DNA of 64,000 nt from Alkalibacter rhizosphaerae (GTDB taxonomy: Bacteria; Bacillota; Clostridia; Eubacteriales; Alkalibacteraceae): assembly GCF_017352215.1 (NCBI RefSeq), contig NZ_CP071444.1:310001-374000 (forward strand), written 5' to 3'. The notes below the pieces were generated by a model. It did not search any database. It was not told where the DNA came from and saw nothing but the letters and a program-made list of their open reading frames with translations. How positions within the stretch are numbered: the first letter of the stretch is position 1; every line of letters starts with the position of its first letter. This document shows positions 38,469 through 47,487 of the stretch, piece by piece. The position numbers were made by a program, and so were the translations under genes.

Positions 38469-39973
38469 GCCTTCACTCCTTCCAAGAGTGCTGTGATCAA
38501 TCCATCGATATTATGGGGATCCGCTTCTTTCGCCACTGGAAATCCCAGTTCTTTCATGGTTTGACTGGTGACAGGTCCTATGGAAATCAAGGGGATCCCA
38601 TCCAACAGTTCCTCTTTTCCTTTCAACGCCTCCCACAAATATGTGGCTGTAGAAGAGCTGGTCAGGGTGATGGCATCCATCCGGTTGTTTTTCAAATAAT
38701 CCACCAAATCTCCTTCTTCCCATGCATTTTCTCGTACGGTTCTATAAACATCCACCGAATCCACCATGCAGCATATTTCCAATCCGTCCTTGAGAACGGG
38801 ACGGGACCCTTCTGCCTGCAACAAAAGAACTTGATCCGTATCCTTTAGCTGGGACGATAAGGCCGTTAGTAGAGATTCTGCCACAAAATGCTCCGGGATC
38901 AAATCCGCTCGGATCCCATACTTTTTCAATGCATCCGAAGTGGCATTGCCGATCACTGCAATTTTTGCTTTTCCTATTTTTCGCACATCGAATCCATTTT
39001 CAAAAAGGGAATCAAAGAAGAACTCTACTCCATTTTGGCTCGTGAAAACGAGCCAATCGTAGGAACCCAGTTGTTTCAGCACGGTTCGAAATGCCGGTGT
39101 ATCGGTGCTTTTTTCCACATGGATCATGGGAAATTCCACAGTTTCTCCACCCAGTCCGCGAATCCGCTCCGATAATTTGCTGTTTTGTGCTCTTGCACGT
39201 GTCACCAGCACCCGCTTTCCCCTTAATGGTTTGCGTTCGAAGAAGTTCAGCTTGTCTTTGAGTTCCACCACTTTTCCGACCACAATAAGTACCGGAGACG
39301 AAATTTTTTCTTTTTTCGCCGTCTCCATAATATTTTCCAGATTGCCCGTTACACTGCGTTGATGAAAAGTGGTGGCCCACTGGACCAATGCGACAGGGGT
39401 GGTTTTGTCCATGCCATATTCCATCAAACTTTGGGCAATGGTCTCCAACTGGGCCATGCCCATATAGAACACCAGCGTTCCTTTTAACTTCGCCAGAGTC
39501 TCCCAGTCCAGTTCCCGGTCTTCATCCTTCAAATGCCCGGTAATGATATGAAAACTGGAAGCATGATCCCGGTGGGTGATGGGGATGCCGGTGTATGCCA
39601 GACCGCCAATGCCGGAAGTGATCCCGGGGATCACTTCATAAGAGATGCCCCTTTCTTCCAGGTACAGGGCCTCTTCTCCACCTCTTCCGAAAACATAAGG
39701 ATCTCCTCCTTTTAATCGGGTCACGATGTGACCTTCCTTTGCTTTTTCATAAAGCAACCGGTTGATCTCATCCTGCGTCATGGTGTGGTTGCTGGATTCC
39801 TTGCCCACATAGATCTTCTCACAATCTTCCGGCGCTTGGGCCACCAGTCCCGCTCCCGCCAACCGATCGTATACCAGCACCTGGGCATTCTTTATCGATT
39901 TCAGACCGGCGACCGTGATCAAACCTTCATCACCTGGACCGGCTCCTGTAATATATACCATTCCCTGCTTCAT
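38465..39973 (-). CDS. cobA-hemD: uroporphyrinogen-III C-methyltransferase / uroporphyrinogen-III synthase fusion (CobA-HemD)
   Basis: About 502 residues. Residues 1-245 are CobA/SUMT with VYITGAGPGDEGLITVAG, RLKGGDPYVFGRGGEE and the C-terminal methylase strands. Residues about 250-502 are HemD with VLVTRARAQNS and FTSQNGVEFFF. The fusion makes uroporphyrinogen III and then methylates C2 and C7 to precorrin-2. CobA-HemD fusions are frequent in Clostridia. The ATG at 39973 overlaps the hemC stop by ATGA; the longer frame has no support. Confidence 0.95.
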   Translation of the reverse strand: MKQGMVYITGAGPGDEGLITVAGLKSIKNAQVLVYDRLAGAGLVAQAPEDCEKIYVGKESSNHTMTQDEINRLLYEKAKEGHIVTRLKGGDPYVFGRGGEEALYLEERGISYEVIPGITSGIGGLAYTGIPITHRDHASSFHIITGHLKDEDRELDWETLAKLKGTLVFYMGMAQLETIAQSLMEYGMDKTTPVALVQWATTFHQRSVTGNLENIMETAKKEKISSPVLIVVGKVVELKDKLNFFERKPLRGKRVLVTRARAQNSKLSERIRGLGGETVEFPMIHVEKSTDTPAFRTVLKQLGSYDWLVFTSQNGVEFFFDSLFENGFDVRKIGKAKIAVIGNATSDALKKYGIRADLIPEHFVAESLLTALSSQLKDTDQVLLLQAEGSRPVLKDGLEICCMVDSVDVYRTVRENAWEEGDLVDYLKNNRMDAITLTSSSTATYLWEALKGKEELLDGIPLISIGPVTSQTMKELGFPVAKEADPHNIDGLITALLEGVKA

Positions 39974-40872
39974 GCCGTCCCCCCTTTTATTTGTTTTGCC
40001 AAGGCCAGGCCAACCATTTTTGCATCTTTTGCGGTTCCTTCCATTTCCATTCGATTCAGATAAGTTCCTTTTACATCTCCAAAGACCCCCTCCAAGCGGA
40101 TTCGATCTCCTTCCAAATGACAGTAGGCGCCCATAGGAATATGACATCCTCCATTTGTCCCCACCAGAAAAGCTCTTTCCGCTTCCATTTGGATCCTCGC
40201 CGTCTTTTCTTCCAGGCACATAAGGACTTCGTGAAGTTTATAGTCCTCATCCCGGATCTGCAACCCCAAAATCCCTTGGGCCGGACTTGGGATCACCAAG
40301 TGTACATCCAAAGGCAAAACGACGTGTTCCAGGTCACCTGCCAATCCAAGTCGATTTAGTCCCGCCATGGCCAATACCAGTGCATCAAACCCTTGCTCTT
40401 TCATTTTTCGGATCCTTGTCTCCACATTCCCTCGAATGGGTTCCAACTGAAGATCCGGACGATGGATCAAAAGCTGGGCCCCCCTTCGCTTGCTGCCAGT
40501 CGCGACGCGAGCACCCAGCGGCAACTCCTCCAGGCTTTTTCTTCCAAAGTTCAATACCAGTCCATCTCTTGGATCTTCTCTCTTGGGAACTGCTGAAAAA
40601 CGCAAACCTGGTGTCGTTTGTCCGGGCATGTCCTTCATGCTGTGCACTGCCAGATCGATGCGACCGTCCAGTAACGCTTCTTCGATCTCTTTGACAAAAA
40701 CCCCTTTTTCTCCCAGTTTATCCAAACTTACATCCTGGATCCGGTCCCCCGTTGTTTTTATGATGTGCAACGAACAATCCACTTCCGGATGGTGCTTTTT
40801 TATCTCGGCCATCACCCATTTTGTCTGGGTCATGGCCAAATTGCTTCCTCTGCTACCTACCTTTATGATCAT
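39970..40872 (-). CDS. hemC: hydroxymethylbilane synthase HemC
   Basis: 300 residues. IIKVGSRGSNLAMTQT start, catalytic Asp in HSMKDMPG (D81), SPAQGILGLQ, and the dipyrromethane-carrying Cys C243 in TNGGCHIPMGAY. It polymerises four porphobilinogens. SD AAGGAG precedes the ATG, which lies within the last 20 nt of the sirC gene. Confidence 0.96.
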   Translation of the reverse strand: MIIKVGSRGSNLAMTQTKWVMAEIKKHHPEVDCSLHIIKTTGDRIQDVSLDKLGEKGVFVKEIEEALLDGRIDLAVHSMKDMPGQTTPGLRFSAVPKREDPRDGLVLNFGRKSLEELPLGARVATGSKRRGAQLLIHRPDLQLEPIRGNVETRIRKMKEQGFDALVLAMAGLNRLGLAGDLEHVVLPLDVHLVIPSPAQGILGLQIRDEDYKLHEVLMCLEEKTARIQMEAERAFLVGTNGGCHIPMGAYCHLEGDRIRLEGVFGDVKGTYLNRMEMEGTAKDAKMVGLALAKQIKGGTA

Positions 40873-41482
40873 GATCTTCTCCTTCCAATGCGACGCTGAA
40901 CCGGTGATTCAACCCGGCCGTGGCTGTTTCCGACAATTCTTTCAACATCTTGCTTCGATCTTTCGGCGAATCCACTTCTTCACGGATCCTTCTGCGGATC
41001 TTGGCGTAGGTTTCCAGACCGATCAATCGTTCTTCATCCAGCGCTTCCACCAATTCTTTGAGTAGTTCTCCTGTTTGTCCCGGAGAACCTCCTTTCGAGG
41101 ATGCGAAAAAAAACAAACCGGACCTTTCCACGCTACTCATATTGGAAAAATCGGAAGCCTGCCCGTCAGAAACGTTGTTGCACCAGATTCGACGTTCTCT
41201 GCAGTCTTCATGGATCTTTCCATTCAATATTGGATCGGAAGTGGCGGCGATCACCAGATCCGCTTCCTTCAGATATTCGATCCGGTATTCATCCCATATA
41301 AAATCCAATCCTTCCCCATAAATGCCTTCAAGTGCCTGCAGCTCCCGGGTGCAAGCCGGCGCAAGGACACGGACACGTGCGCCTTCCCTCAATAGGGATC
41401 CGGCTTTTCTGGTTGCAACGGATCCACCGCCAATGATCAATGCTGCCATGTTCTCCACATTCAAAATCACTCCATATGCCAT
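40853..41482 (-). CDS. sirC: precorrin-2 dehydrogenase / siroheme synthase N-terminal type (SirC)
   Basis: About 209 residues. NVENMAALIIGGGSVATRKA is the NAD-binding start of the CysG N-terminal domain, followed by ADLVIAATSDPILNGKI. It oxidises precorrin-2 to sirohydrochlorin, the CbiK substrate. There is no CysG-type methylase domain, so CobA-HemD does that step. Start is uncertain: ATG 41482 just past the hemA stop, or ATG 41494 overlapping it. Confidence 0.92.
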   Translation of the reverse strand: MAYGVILNVENMAALIIGGGSVATRKAGSLLREGARVRVLAPACTRELQALEGIYGEGLDFIWDEYRIEYLKEADLVIAATSDPILNGKIHEDCRERRIWCNNVSDGQASDFSNMSSVERSGLFFFASSKGGSPGQTGELLKELVEALDEERLIGLETYAKIRRRIREEVDSPKDRSKMLKELSETATAGLNHRFSVALEGEDHDHKGR

Positions 41483-41483
41483 A

Positions 41484-42731
41484 TCAACCACCATGCCTTT
41501 TCGAAAGTCCTTCCATAAACACTTCCAAGTTGGACTGCTGCAGTTTGTCATCCGGCTTTTTCATCCGAATAATGGGTTTTTTAAAACTTTGTTTCAAATG
41601 TCCCATCAGTAGCCGGCCGATCTCTTCCAGTTGATCCGGCGTTAGTTCTGTATTTTCTTCCAGATAGCCGATGGTTTCCCGCTGGATCCCTTCGCATTTC
41701 TCACTGACGTAATCCAATAGCGGATCCAGCCTGCTGACTTTTTTCCAATGAATGTAACCCTCGACTTCTTTCTGGAGATCTTCCTTGCACTGCTCCACGA
41801 TCTGCCGTCGCTTCTCCATATTCCCATCCACCACCTTGCGAAGATCGTCGATGTCAAAGAGTGAGATCCGATCCCGATGACGAAGTTCAAGATCCACGTC
41901 CCGTGGGATGGCCAGGTCCAAAACGGATAAAGGTTTTTTTCGAATCTTCACCCGGTCTGCCATGTACACCACATGAGGGGAAGCGGTGGCCGAGATCAGC
42001 ACATCGGCTTCGTCCAATGCATCAAACCTGTCGTCATAACGAACCGGGATCACTTGCTGGTACTCCGATAAAGTTGCCATCAGATTGTCGTGCCTCCGGT
42101 TGGTCATGAGAACCTTTTCCGGTTTTTCAGATAGGACATGTCGAAGGGCCAACGTTCCCATGTTTCCCGCACCGGTGATCAGCACTTTTTTGCCCTCCAG
42201 TCCATTTCCGGACTGTCTGAGCAATTGGATCCCTGTATAGCAGGTGGATATGGGTGTTTCGGAAAAACCGTAATGATGGCGGATCTTCTTGGAAAAGGTA
42301 ACCCCCTCCCGAAACAGCTTGTTGAGAAATTTCCCGCTGTGCTTGTATTCCATTCCAAATTCCAAGGCTTGTTTGACCTGTCCCAGGATCTGGTCTTCCC
42401 CCAACACCATGGAATCAAAACCGGAAGCCACCTGGTAAAGGTGCATGATACCTTCTCTTTCCTGCCAGACGTTTAAATAGGAATCGATCTCCTGGCCTCC
42501 AAAAATCGATGCGAAGGCGTTCCGCGCATCCTCCACCGCTTTTTTCGGTTGTTTGGACACCATATAAATTTCGCTTCGATTGCAGGTGGAAAGGATCAGC
42601 ACCTCTCTATGGCCTTGATCCAGCAAATGCCGGGCCCACTTGTGTTTTTTTGCGTTGGTATCGAATGCCGCTTTCTCCCGAATGCCAACAGCGGCCTTTT
42701 TGTAGTCCAGTCCTACTACGACGATTTCCAT
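41484..42731 (-). CDS. hemA: glutamyl-tRNA reductase HemA
   Basis: 415 residues. Catalytic C50 in LSTCNRSEIY; GEDQILGQVKQA; NADPH fold VLITGAGNMGTLA; a C-terminal helical dimerisation region. It reduces glutamyl-tRNA to glutamate-1-semialdehyde, the first committed step. SD GGGGTG. It overlaps cbiO by 16 nt, so tetrapyrrole precursor genes sit in the same transcript as cobalt uptake. Confidence 0.96.
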   Translation of the reverse strand: MEIVVVGLDYKKAAVGIREKAAFDTNAKKHKWARHLLDQGHREVLILSTCNRSEIYMVSKQPKKAVEDARNAFASIFGGQEIDSYLNVWQEREGIMHLYQVASGFDSMVLGEDQILGQVKQALEFGMEYKHSGKFLNKLFREGVTFSKKIRHHYGFSETPISTCYTGIQLLRQSGNGLEGKKVLITGAGNMGTLALRHVLSEKPEKVLMTNRRHDNLMATLSEYQQVIPVRYDDRFDALDEADVLISATASPHVVYMADRVKIRKKPLSVLDLAIPRDVDLELRHRDRISLFDIDDLRKVVDGNMEKRRQIVEQCKEDLQKEVEGYIHWKKVSRLDPLLDYVSEKCEGIQRETIGYLEENTELTPDQLEEIGRLLMGHLKQSFKKPIIRMKKPDDKLQQSNLEVFMEGLSKRHGG

Positions 42732-43531
42732 GATTTTTCACCCCAATAGTGATATAAGTCAGACTCCTCTTTGAATACCGGAACCTGCATGTGCCGGTGG
42801 ACCTTGATCAACCAGGGGATCTCCAACCCGCAATCTCGAATGATCTCTTCTTCTAGAAACACCTTTTCCGGCGATCCTTCCAATCGATTTCTCCCTTGGT
42901 GGAGTACGTACACATAGTCGGTGATACGATAAATAAAGTCCATGTCATGGCTGGAAACCACCACTTTTGTCCCCTTGTTCTGCAGGAATCGAATGATCTC
43001 CACGATACCTTCCTTCATGGCAGGATCCAACCCTGCGGAAGGCTCATCCATTAGGATGACCTCCGGATCCATGGCCAATACGCCGGCAATGGCAACCCTC
43101 TTTTTTTGACCATAACTGAGCAGATGGACCGGCTTTTTCTGCACCTCCAAAAGTTCCATGACTCTCAGAGCTTCCTCTACCCGCTCATTTACCAAGATTT
43201 CATCAAGACCTGCGTTGCGCAGGGCAAAGGCAACATCGTCAAAGACGTTGGAAAAGAAGATCTGCTTGTCCGGATCTTGGAAAACGACCCCCACCTGTTG
43301 ACGATAGTTATTTAAAAAAGATTTGCCGTAAGTCATTGGATCTTGTTTGTAATATATTTTTCCTTGGGATGGCCGAAGAATTCCCATTATATTCATAAAC
43401 AAAGTGGACTTTCCGGCACCGTTGGCTCCAATAATGCCAATAACGCGCCCTTTCTTCAGATCCAGAGAAATGTTGTTTAAAGCTTGACTGCCATCTGTGT
43501 AGTTATAATACAATTCTTTGATTTCGATCAT
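42716..43531 (-). CDS. cbiO: cobalt ECF transporter ATPase CbiO
   Basis: 271 residues. Walker A GANGAGKST, Q-loop VVFQDPDKQIF (the DPD-QIF form is typical of ECF ATPases), signature LSYGQKKRVAIA, Walker B VILMDEPSAGLD. It energises CbiMNQ for Co(II) uptake, forming a homodimer since only one ATPase is encoded. SD GAGGAG; 9 nt after cbiQ. Confidence 0.95.
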   Translation of the reverse strand: MIEIKELYYNYTDGSQALNNISLDLKKGRVIGIIGANGAGKSTLFMNIMGILRPSQGKIYYKQDPMTYGKSFLNNYRQQVGVVFQDPDKQIFFSNVFDDVAFALRNAGLDEILVNERVEEALRVMELLEVQKKPVHLLSYGQKKRVAIAGVLAMDPEVILMDEPSAGLDPAMKEGIVEIIRFLQNKGTKVVVSSHDMDFIYRITDYVYVLHQGRNRLEGSPEKVFLEEEIIRDCGLEIPWLIKVHRHMQVPVFKEESDLYHYWGEKSWKSS

Positions 43532-43540
43532 GTTATCTCC

Positions 43541-44221
43541 TCAGACGTGAAAATCGCCGTTAAAATTTTTTGTCGCCAGTACCATTTGCCAGTCGTTGTA
43601 GCTTTCCATCATCTTCGAATAGGTCATGACCACCAACATGGCCAGGGATTTTCTGGAAATTTTCATGGTTGCGAATCCGTTGCGCAGCTGCAAAGCATGA
43701 TAACTGTCATGCACCGAAGCAAGAAAAATATGAAGAAACCGGTAGATCAGAACAATCAGTTCAATGAGGATCACGGGGAAACGAAACCTCTTCAACACAC
43801 CAACCAACTGGTTCAGGGGCGTGGTCAAACTTAAAAAGTATAGACAGGACAAGGAAGCCACACACCGACCGGTCAACACTCCCACGATTCGGATCGATTC
43901 CCTTGATATTCCTATATGATAATTCCCCATTTTCCAATACCATTCCAATCCATCTCCCGATCCGGAAATGGAAACCAGCAATGTCAAAACGCTCAACAAC
44001 AAAAACGACACCGGGATCAAATATAATTGAACATAGGCTCTCCATGGGATCCGGGCGAATCCGATCACCATGACGGTCATGGTGATAACAACGATCATAT
44101 GTAAGAGTCCTTTCGACGTCAACAAGGATGATGTGAGCCCCAACAAAGCGAAACCCAGCTTCCATTCCGCCGATCTTTCAGCCATCTTGTTGCTGTATGC
44201 ATAAGCATCCATATCAAGCAT
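43541..44221 (-). CDS. cbiQ: cobalt ECF transporter transmembrane protein CbiQ
   Basis: 226 residues with five or six membrane helices. Start [11 protein letters not shown] is typical of CbiQ. The cytoplasmic coupling segment holds ARS-type motifs: [16 protein letters not shown] and the [12 protein letters not shown] region. It is the T component that couples CbiO to CbiM. The ATG at 44221 overlaps the cbiN stop by 8 nt. Confidence 0.92.
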
Positions 44222-44492
44222 TTTTCTTGCAACCCTTTCGATAACCCAGGTAATAGGCAATCACACCGGCACCTAATGCAGCCTGCGAGGCAAAGAGCAT
44301 GCTTTCGATTTCCCCACTGGCCGGTTCCACCAAAGGCTGGAACCATGGTTCATAGTCCGGGTCGATTTCTGCGATGATCCCTTCCGCTTGACCATCCGCT
44401 CCTCCGAATTCCGCATCGGGAAGCAGGACCAGCGGTACGGTCACGATCAGAACCAATAAAAGCACTAGGATCAATATGCTAGATTTTTTCAT
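44214..44492 (-). CDS. cbiN: cobalt transporter auxiliary subunit CbiN
   Basis: 92 residues, two membrane helices ([19 protein letters not shown] and [17 protein letters not shown]) with a short external loop rich in Asp/Glu. This is the size and topology of CbiN. The ATG at 44492 would overlap the expected cbiM stop (TAG 44479-44481) in the usual coupled manner. In the sequence as given the frame continues upstream into cbiM because of a frameshift, so a reader would see one 333-codon frame from 45212 to 44214. Confidence 0.88.
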   Translation of the reverse strand: MKKSSILILVLLLVLIVTVPLVLLPDAEFGGADGQAEGIIAEIDPDYEPWFQPLVEPASGEIESMLFASQAALGAGVIAYYLGYRKGCKKNA

Positions 44493-45212
44493 AAAGCAAT
44501 CCCTCTTTCTCGTTTTCTTTGATCTTGTTGAATACCAACGCACTAAGCAGGCCTTCCCCAAAGCGATGGGTATTTGGGTGACGGCAAAGACCATCAGAAA
44601 TTTCCCGACAGAACCCATCAATCCACTGACCGGATCAGGGAATGCCAATCCTAGTTGGAAAGAGGTGACTACGTAAGTAGCCAAGTTTCCAACAGCTGTC
44701 GCCGCAAAAACACTGATGTACACATTCCAATTACCTTTCCGGAGCAGTCGAAACAATCCATAAGCCACAAATGGTCCCACCACCGCCATGGAAAACGCAT
44801 TGGCTCCCAGTGTCGTCAAGCCGCCGTGGGCAAGAAACAACGCTTGAAACAACAAAACGATGACGCCCAGGACGGACATGATGGACGGGCCAAATAAAAT
44901 AGCCCCAAGGCCAGTTCCGGTGGGATGGGAGCAACTGCCCGTTACCGACGGCAGCTTTAAAGCGGACAAAAGGAACACAAATGCTCCAGCCAAAGCCACC
45001 AATAATTTTTTTTCCGGTTCTGCCTGGAAAATCTTGCGCAACTTCAAATAACCAAGTATCAGGAACGGTATGGTGGCTCCTGCCCACAAAAGAGCCCAAT
45101 GCAATGGCAAAAAACCCTCCATGATATGCATGGCATGGACCTGTTTTTGATAAAACAACATTCCTCCAACGATCATGAGTACTGCAGCTGACTTGACTTT
45201 CTTTTTTTTCAC
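44479..45212 (-). CDS. cbiM: cobalt ECF substrate-binding membrane protein CbiM, with apparent frameshift
   Basis: Signal peptide ([10 protein letters not shown] to QVHA), then the mature start MHIMEGFLP whose Met and His bind Co(II), followed by [17 protein letters not shown] and membrane helices. After [10 protein letters not shown] the given frame leaves the family, but the +1 shifted frame encodes [17 protein letters not shown] up to a TAG at 44479, the normal CbiM C-terminus. Adding one G to the GGGG run at 44556-44559 restores it. Start: GTG 45212, 9 nt after GGAAAGG. Restored length is about 244 residues. The shift may be an assembly error, a real mutation or recoding. Confidence 0.85.
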
Positions 45213-45245
45213 GTTGATCATCCTTTCCATTTTACCGAAGGGAAT

Positions 45246-45271
45246 AAAAAAAGCCCGGCTTTCAGCCGGGC
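45246..45271 (-). terminator. regulatory terminator of the cobalamin riboswitch
   Basis: Eight-bp GC stem GCCCGGCT/AGCCGGGC with a 3-nt loop, then seven T on the minus strand, between the riboswitch and cbiM. Premature termination here is the likely off-state. Confidence 0.88.
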
Positions 45272-45338
45272 ATAATAGCAGAACAAACGTTCTACGACAA
45301 GCAAACATCTTCCCTCCGAAGCTTTACGAATCTCTCCA

Positions 45339-45481
45339 GACACAGGCAGGTCTCCTGGCTCGGCATCATCCAAACTCCCAGCCTTCCCACAACTTTCGTT
45401 GCAGTGGCATCTTTGGGGGTTTGTCCTCCTCACAGTAGCGGGGGCTGCTGAGGTATTGCACCTCATTCCCTTTTAATCGTT
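45339..45481 (-). promoter_or_regulatory. cobalamin riboswitch
   Basis: On the minus strand the B12 box AGCCAGGAGACCTGCC is near 45342-45357. Upstream are GATGCCACTG, the GGGAAGGCTGGG stretch and a GC-rich CAGCCCCCGCTACTGTGAGG block, in the order of the cobalamin aptamer. With the terminator at 45246 it would switch off the whole operon when adenosylcobalamin or another cobalamin is plentiful. A promoter must lie between 45482 and 45573, an AT-rich gap without a gene, but no clear consensus is seen (TTGATT-17-TACCCT is the best candidate). Confidence 0.92.
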
Positions 45482-45573
45482 AGAACCTATATCGTTTATT
45501 TAGTTGTTAAATCTAGGGTACCACAGGCAAATTTTTAAATCAACATATTTTTCACAAATGAATATTTATACAT

Positions 45574-46065
45574 TCAATATTTGTCCGAATGGGCGATCCT
45601 GCTGGCTGCAGCTGCAGCAATGGCACAAACCAGATCATCCATGAAAGTGTTGACCCGTTCCCCTTCCTTGGTGTCCAGATCCTTGACGATCCCGATCTTT
45701 TCCTTGTCCAAATAGCCGTAATTGGTCAGTCCAATGGTTCCATACAGGTTCACAATGGATAGGGGCAGGATCTCGTCGATCCCATACAGGGACTCGTCCG
45801 TTTCCACGATCTGCTGCAATGGTCGGGGCAATAACTTCTTTTCGGCGATCTCATCCAAAGCCACACCGGTCAGGATGGCATGGATGGACTCTCTTTTGGA
45901 GATGACCGCTTCCACGTTTTCCACGGCCTCTTCCAATGTCATCTCCGGATGGTATTTTGCCTGGATCGTCATGACCAGCTCCCCGATCGCTTCCAGGGTG
46001 ACCCCTCTTTCATTCAATTTTTCCAAGGTGACCTTGTATAACTCGTCCATGTCGTATCTTGCCAT
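45574..46065 (-). CDS. PgpA-family phosphatase (YutG-like)
   Basis: 163 residues, matching the phosphatidylglycerophosphatase A family in its short YutG form: AILTGVALDEIAE, LYGTIGLTNYGYLDK and the C-terminal TFMDDLVCAIAAAAASRIA. Members dephosphorylate phosphatidylglycerol phosphate, but an archaeal relative, CobZ, is reported to act on alpha-ribazole phosphate in B12 synthesis. It follows the HD-domain gene by 47 nt and stops about 90 nt before the cobalamin riboswitch, outside its control. Which substrate it uses is not decidable here. Confidence 0.82.
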   Translation of the reverse strand: MARYDMDELYKVTLEKLNERGVTLEAIGELVMTIQAKYHPEMTLEEAVENVEAVISKRESIHAILTGVALDEIAEKKLLPRPLQQIVETDESLYGIDEILPLSIVNLYGTIGLTNYGYLDKEKIGIVKDLDTKEGERVNTFMDDLVCAIAAAAASRIAHSDKY

Positions 46066-46112
46066 AGTGCACCGCCTTTATTCATATTATGCAACAATTA
46101 TTCCGTTGTGAC

Positions 46113-46676
46113 TTATAAGATCTCATCCCCCATGGTCTTCATGGCTTCGATGGTCTCTTCCACCAGATCCCGCACTTCCAATCCCAGCATTTCCGCTCCC
46201 TGGGCGATGACATCCCTGGAGCAACCTTTCGCAAATGACGGTGTTTTGAATTTTTTCATGACAGACTTCACACCCAGATCCGACAAGCTTTTCGACGGCC
46301 GCATGATGGCTGTAGCGCCAATAAGGCCGGACAATTCATCGGTGGCGAAAAGATACTTTTCCATAATGAGTTCCGGTTTCACGTCCGTACAGATGCCATA
46401 GCCATGGCTGACGATGGCACGGATCAACTCCTCATCCAACCCATTTTCCTTCAAGATCGCTTCTGTTCTTTTGCAATGTTCCTCAGGGAACTTTTCAAAA
46501 TCCAGGTCGTGGAGCAACCCTACCACCTTCCAGAATTCCACTCTGTCCGGATCGTGTTTTGCGGCAAAATGACCCATGATGCCGGAGACGATCTTCCCAT
46601 GACGCAGCAAAAACTCGTCGCTGTTATACGCTTCCAACAATTGTTGCGCTTCTTCCATAGTCGGTATGGTACCCAT
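46113..46676 (-). CDS. HD-domain phosphohydrolase
   Basis: About 187 residues. The HD signature is in LRHGKIVSGIMGHFA (first His) and VVGLLHDLDFEKFPEEH (HD pair), with a later IRAIVSHGYG and FATDELSGLIGA supplying the remaining metal ligands. Such small HD proteins hydrolyse phosphomonoesters or nucleotides; the substrate is unknown. ATG at 46676 after AGAGGTG. It has its own promoter, so it and the PgpA-like gene are probably separate from the thiamine operon upstream. Confidence 0.88.
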   Translation of the reverse strand: MGTIPTMEEAQQLLEAYNSDEFLLRHGKIVSGIMGHFAAKHDPDRVEFWKVVGLLHDLDFEKFPEEHCKRTEAILKENGLDEELIRAIVSHGYGICTDVKPELIMEKYLFATDELSGLIGATAIMRPSKSLSDLGVKSVMKKFKTPSFAKGCSRDVIAQGAEMLGLEVRDLVEETIEAMKTMGDEIL

Positions 46677-46710
46677 ATTTTCACCTCTGCTCATTTTTTG
46701 TTGTGCTTAC

Positions 46711-46739
46711 ATTATAATGATTTTACGGGTGGAAGGCAA
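46711..46739 (-). promoter_or_regulatory. promoter of the HD-PgpA pair
   Basis: Minus strand TTGCCT (46734-46739), 17-nt spacer, TATAAT (46711-46716), right after the thiZ stop. Confidence 0.7.
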
Positions 46740-46743
46740 ATCT

Positions 46744-47487
46744 TTACAACAGCTTCAATATCTCCTCTTTCAACTCCATGGTCCTGGGCGATAAAAACCG
46801 TTTTTCCTTGTGATCCCTGTCATAATCAAGAACGATCTCCCGTTCGATGGTGGCCGGGATCTTGGACAGTACATAGATCCGGTCGGACAGGTAGATGGCT
46901 TCATCGATGTCATGGGTGATGAAAACCATGGTATTGTCCAAGGTGTCTTTCATGTCCAACAGCCAATGCTGCATCTGTCTTCTGGTAGCATAGTCCAATG
47001 AACCGAAGGCTTCGTCAAAGAGCATGATGTCTTCCGCCCGCATCAAGGTACGGACAAAACTGACCCGCTGGCGCATGCCTCCGGACAACTGGTAGGGGTA
47101 TTTCTTTTCCGTTCCCTCCAGCCCGGCCAAGGGAAGATATTTTTCGATCTTTTCTTGAATGATCTCTTTGGAGACATGCTGCAGTTTTAGGGGCAGGGCA
47201 ATGTTTTCATAAACCCGTTTCCATGGAAGAAGCAGATCTTTTTGCTGCATGTAGCCGACAGAGCCCTCTACTTCCACCTTTCCCCGATCTACGCCGTACA
47301 AGCCGGCAATAATGTTGAAGAGGGTGGATTTTCCGCTGCCGCTGGATCCAAGCAGGGTGACCACTTCCCCTTTTTCCACATGGAGGGTGATGTCTTCGAA
47401 AACGATCATGTCGTCAAAGGATTTTGCAACGTGCTCCAGAAGGATCACCGGTTTTCTATTGGGGAAGGAACTCGTTGGTATAGGCAT
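46744..47487 (-). CDS. thiZ: ABC transporter ATPase for thiamine precursor (ThiZ-like)
   Basis: About 247 residues, nitrate/sulfonate/taurine-type ATPase. Walker A GSSGSGKST, Q-loop MQQKDLLLPWK, signature LSGGMRQRVSF, Walker B IMLFDEAFGSLD. It powers the ThiXY importer encoded just upstream. The start is uncertain: ATG 47487 lies inside the end of thiY (32-nt overlap) and internal starts are possible. Confidence 0.88.
   Translation of the reverse strand: MPIPTSSFPNRKPVILLEHVAKSFDDMIVFEDITLHVEKGEVVTLLGSSGSGKSTLFNIIAGLYGVDRGKVEVEGSVGYMQQKDLLLPWKRVYENIALPLKLQHVSKEIIQEKIEKYLPLAGLEGTEKKYPYQLSGGMRQRVSFVRTLMRAEDIMLFDEAFGSLDYATRRQMQHWLLDMKDTLDNTMVFITHDIDEAIYLSDRIYVLSKIPATIEREIVLDYDRDHKEKRFLSPRTMELKEEILKLL

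Noticed and set aside
44214-45308. A genuine CbiM-CbiN fusion protein
   Set aside because: The shifted frame restores the normal CbiM C-terminus and the usual overlap with the cbiN start, so the joined frame is better explained by a one-base deletion.
45218-45466. A small protein gene upstream of cbiM
   Set aside because: The frame overlaps the cobalamin riboswitch and its terminator; no SD-supported start.
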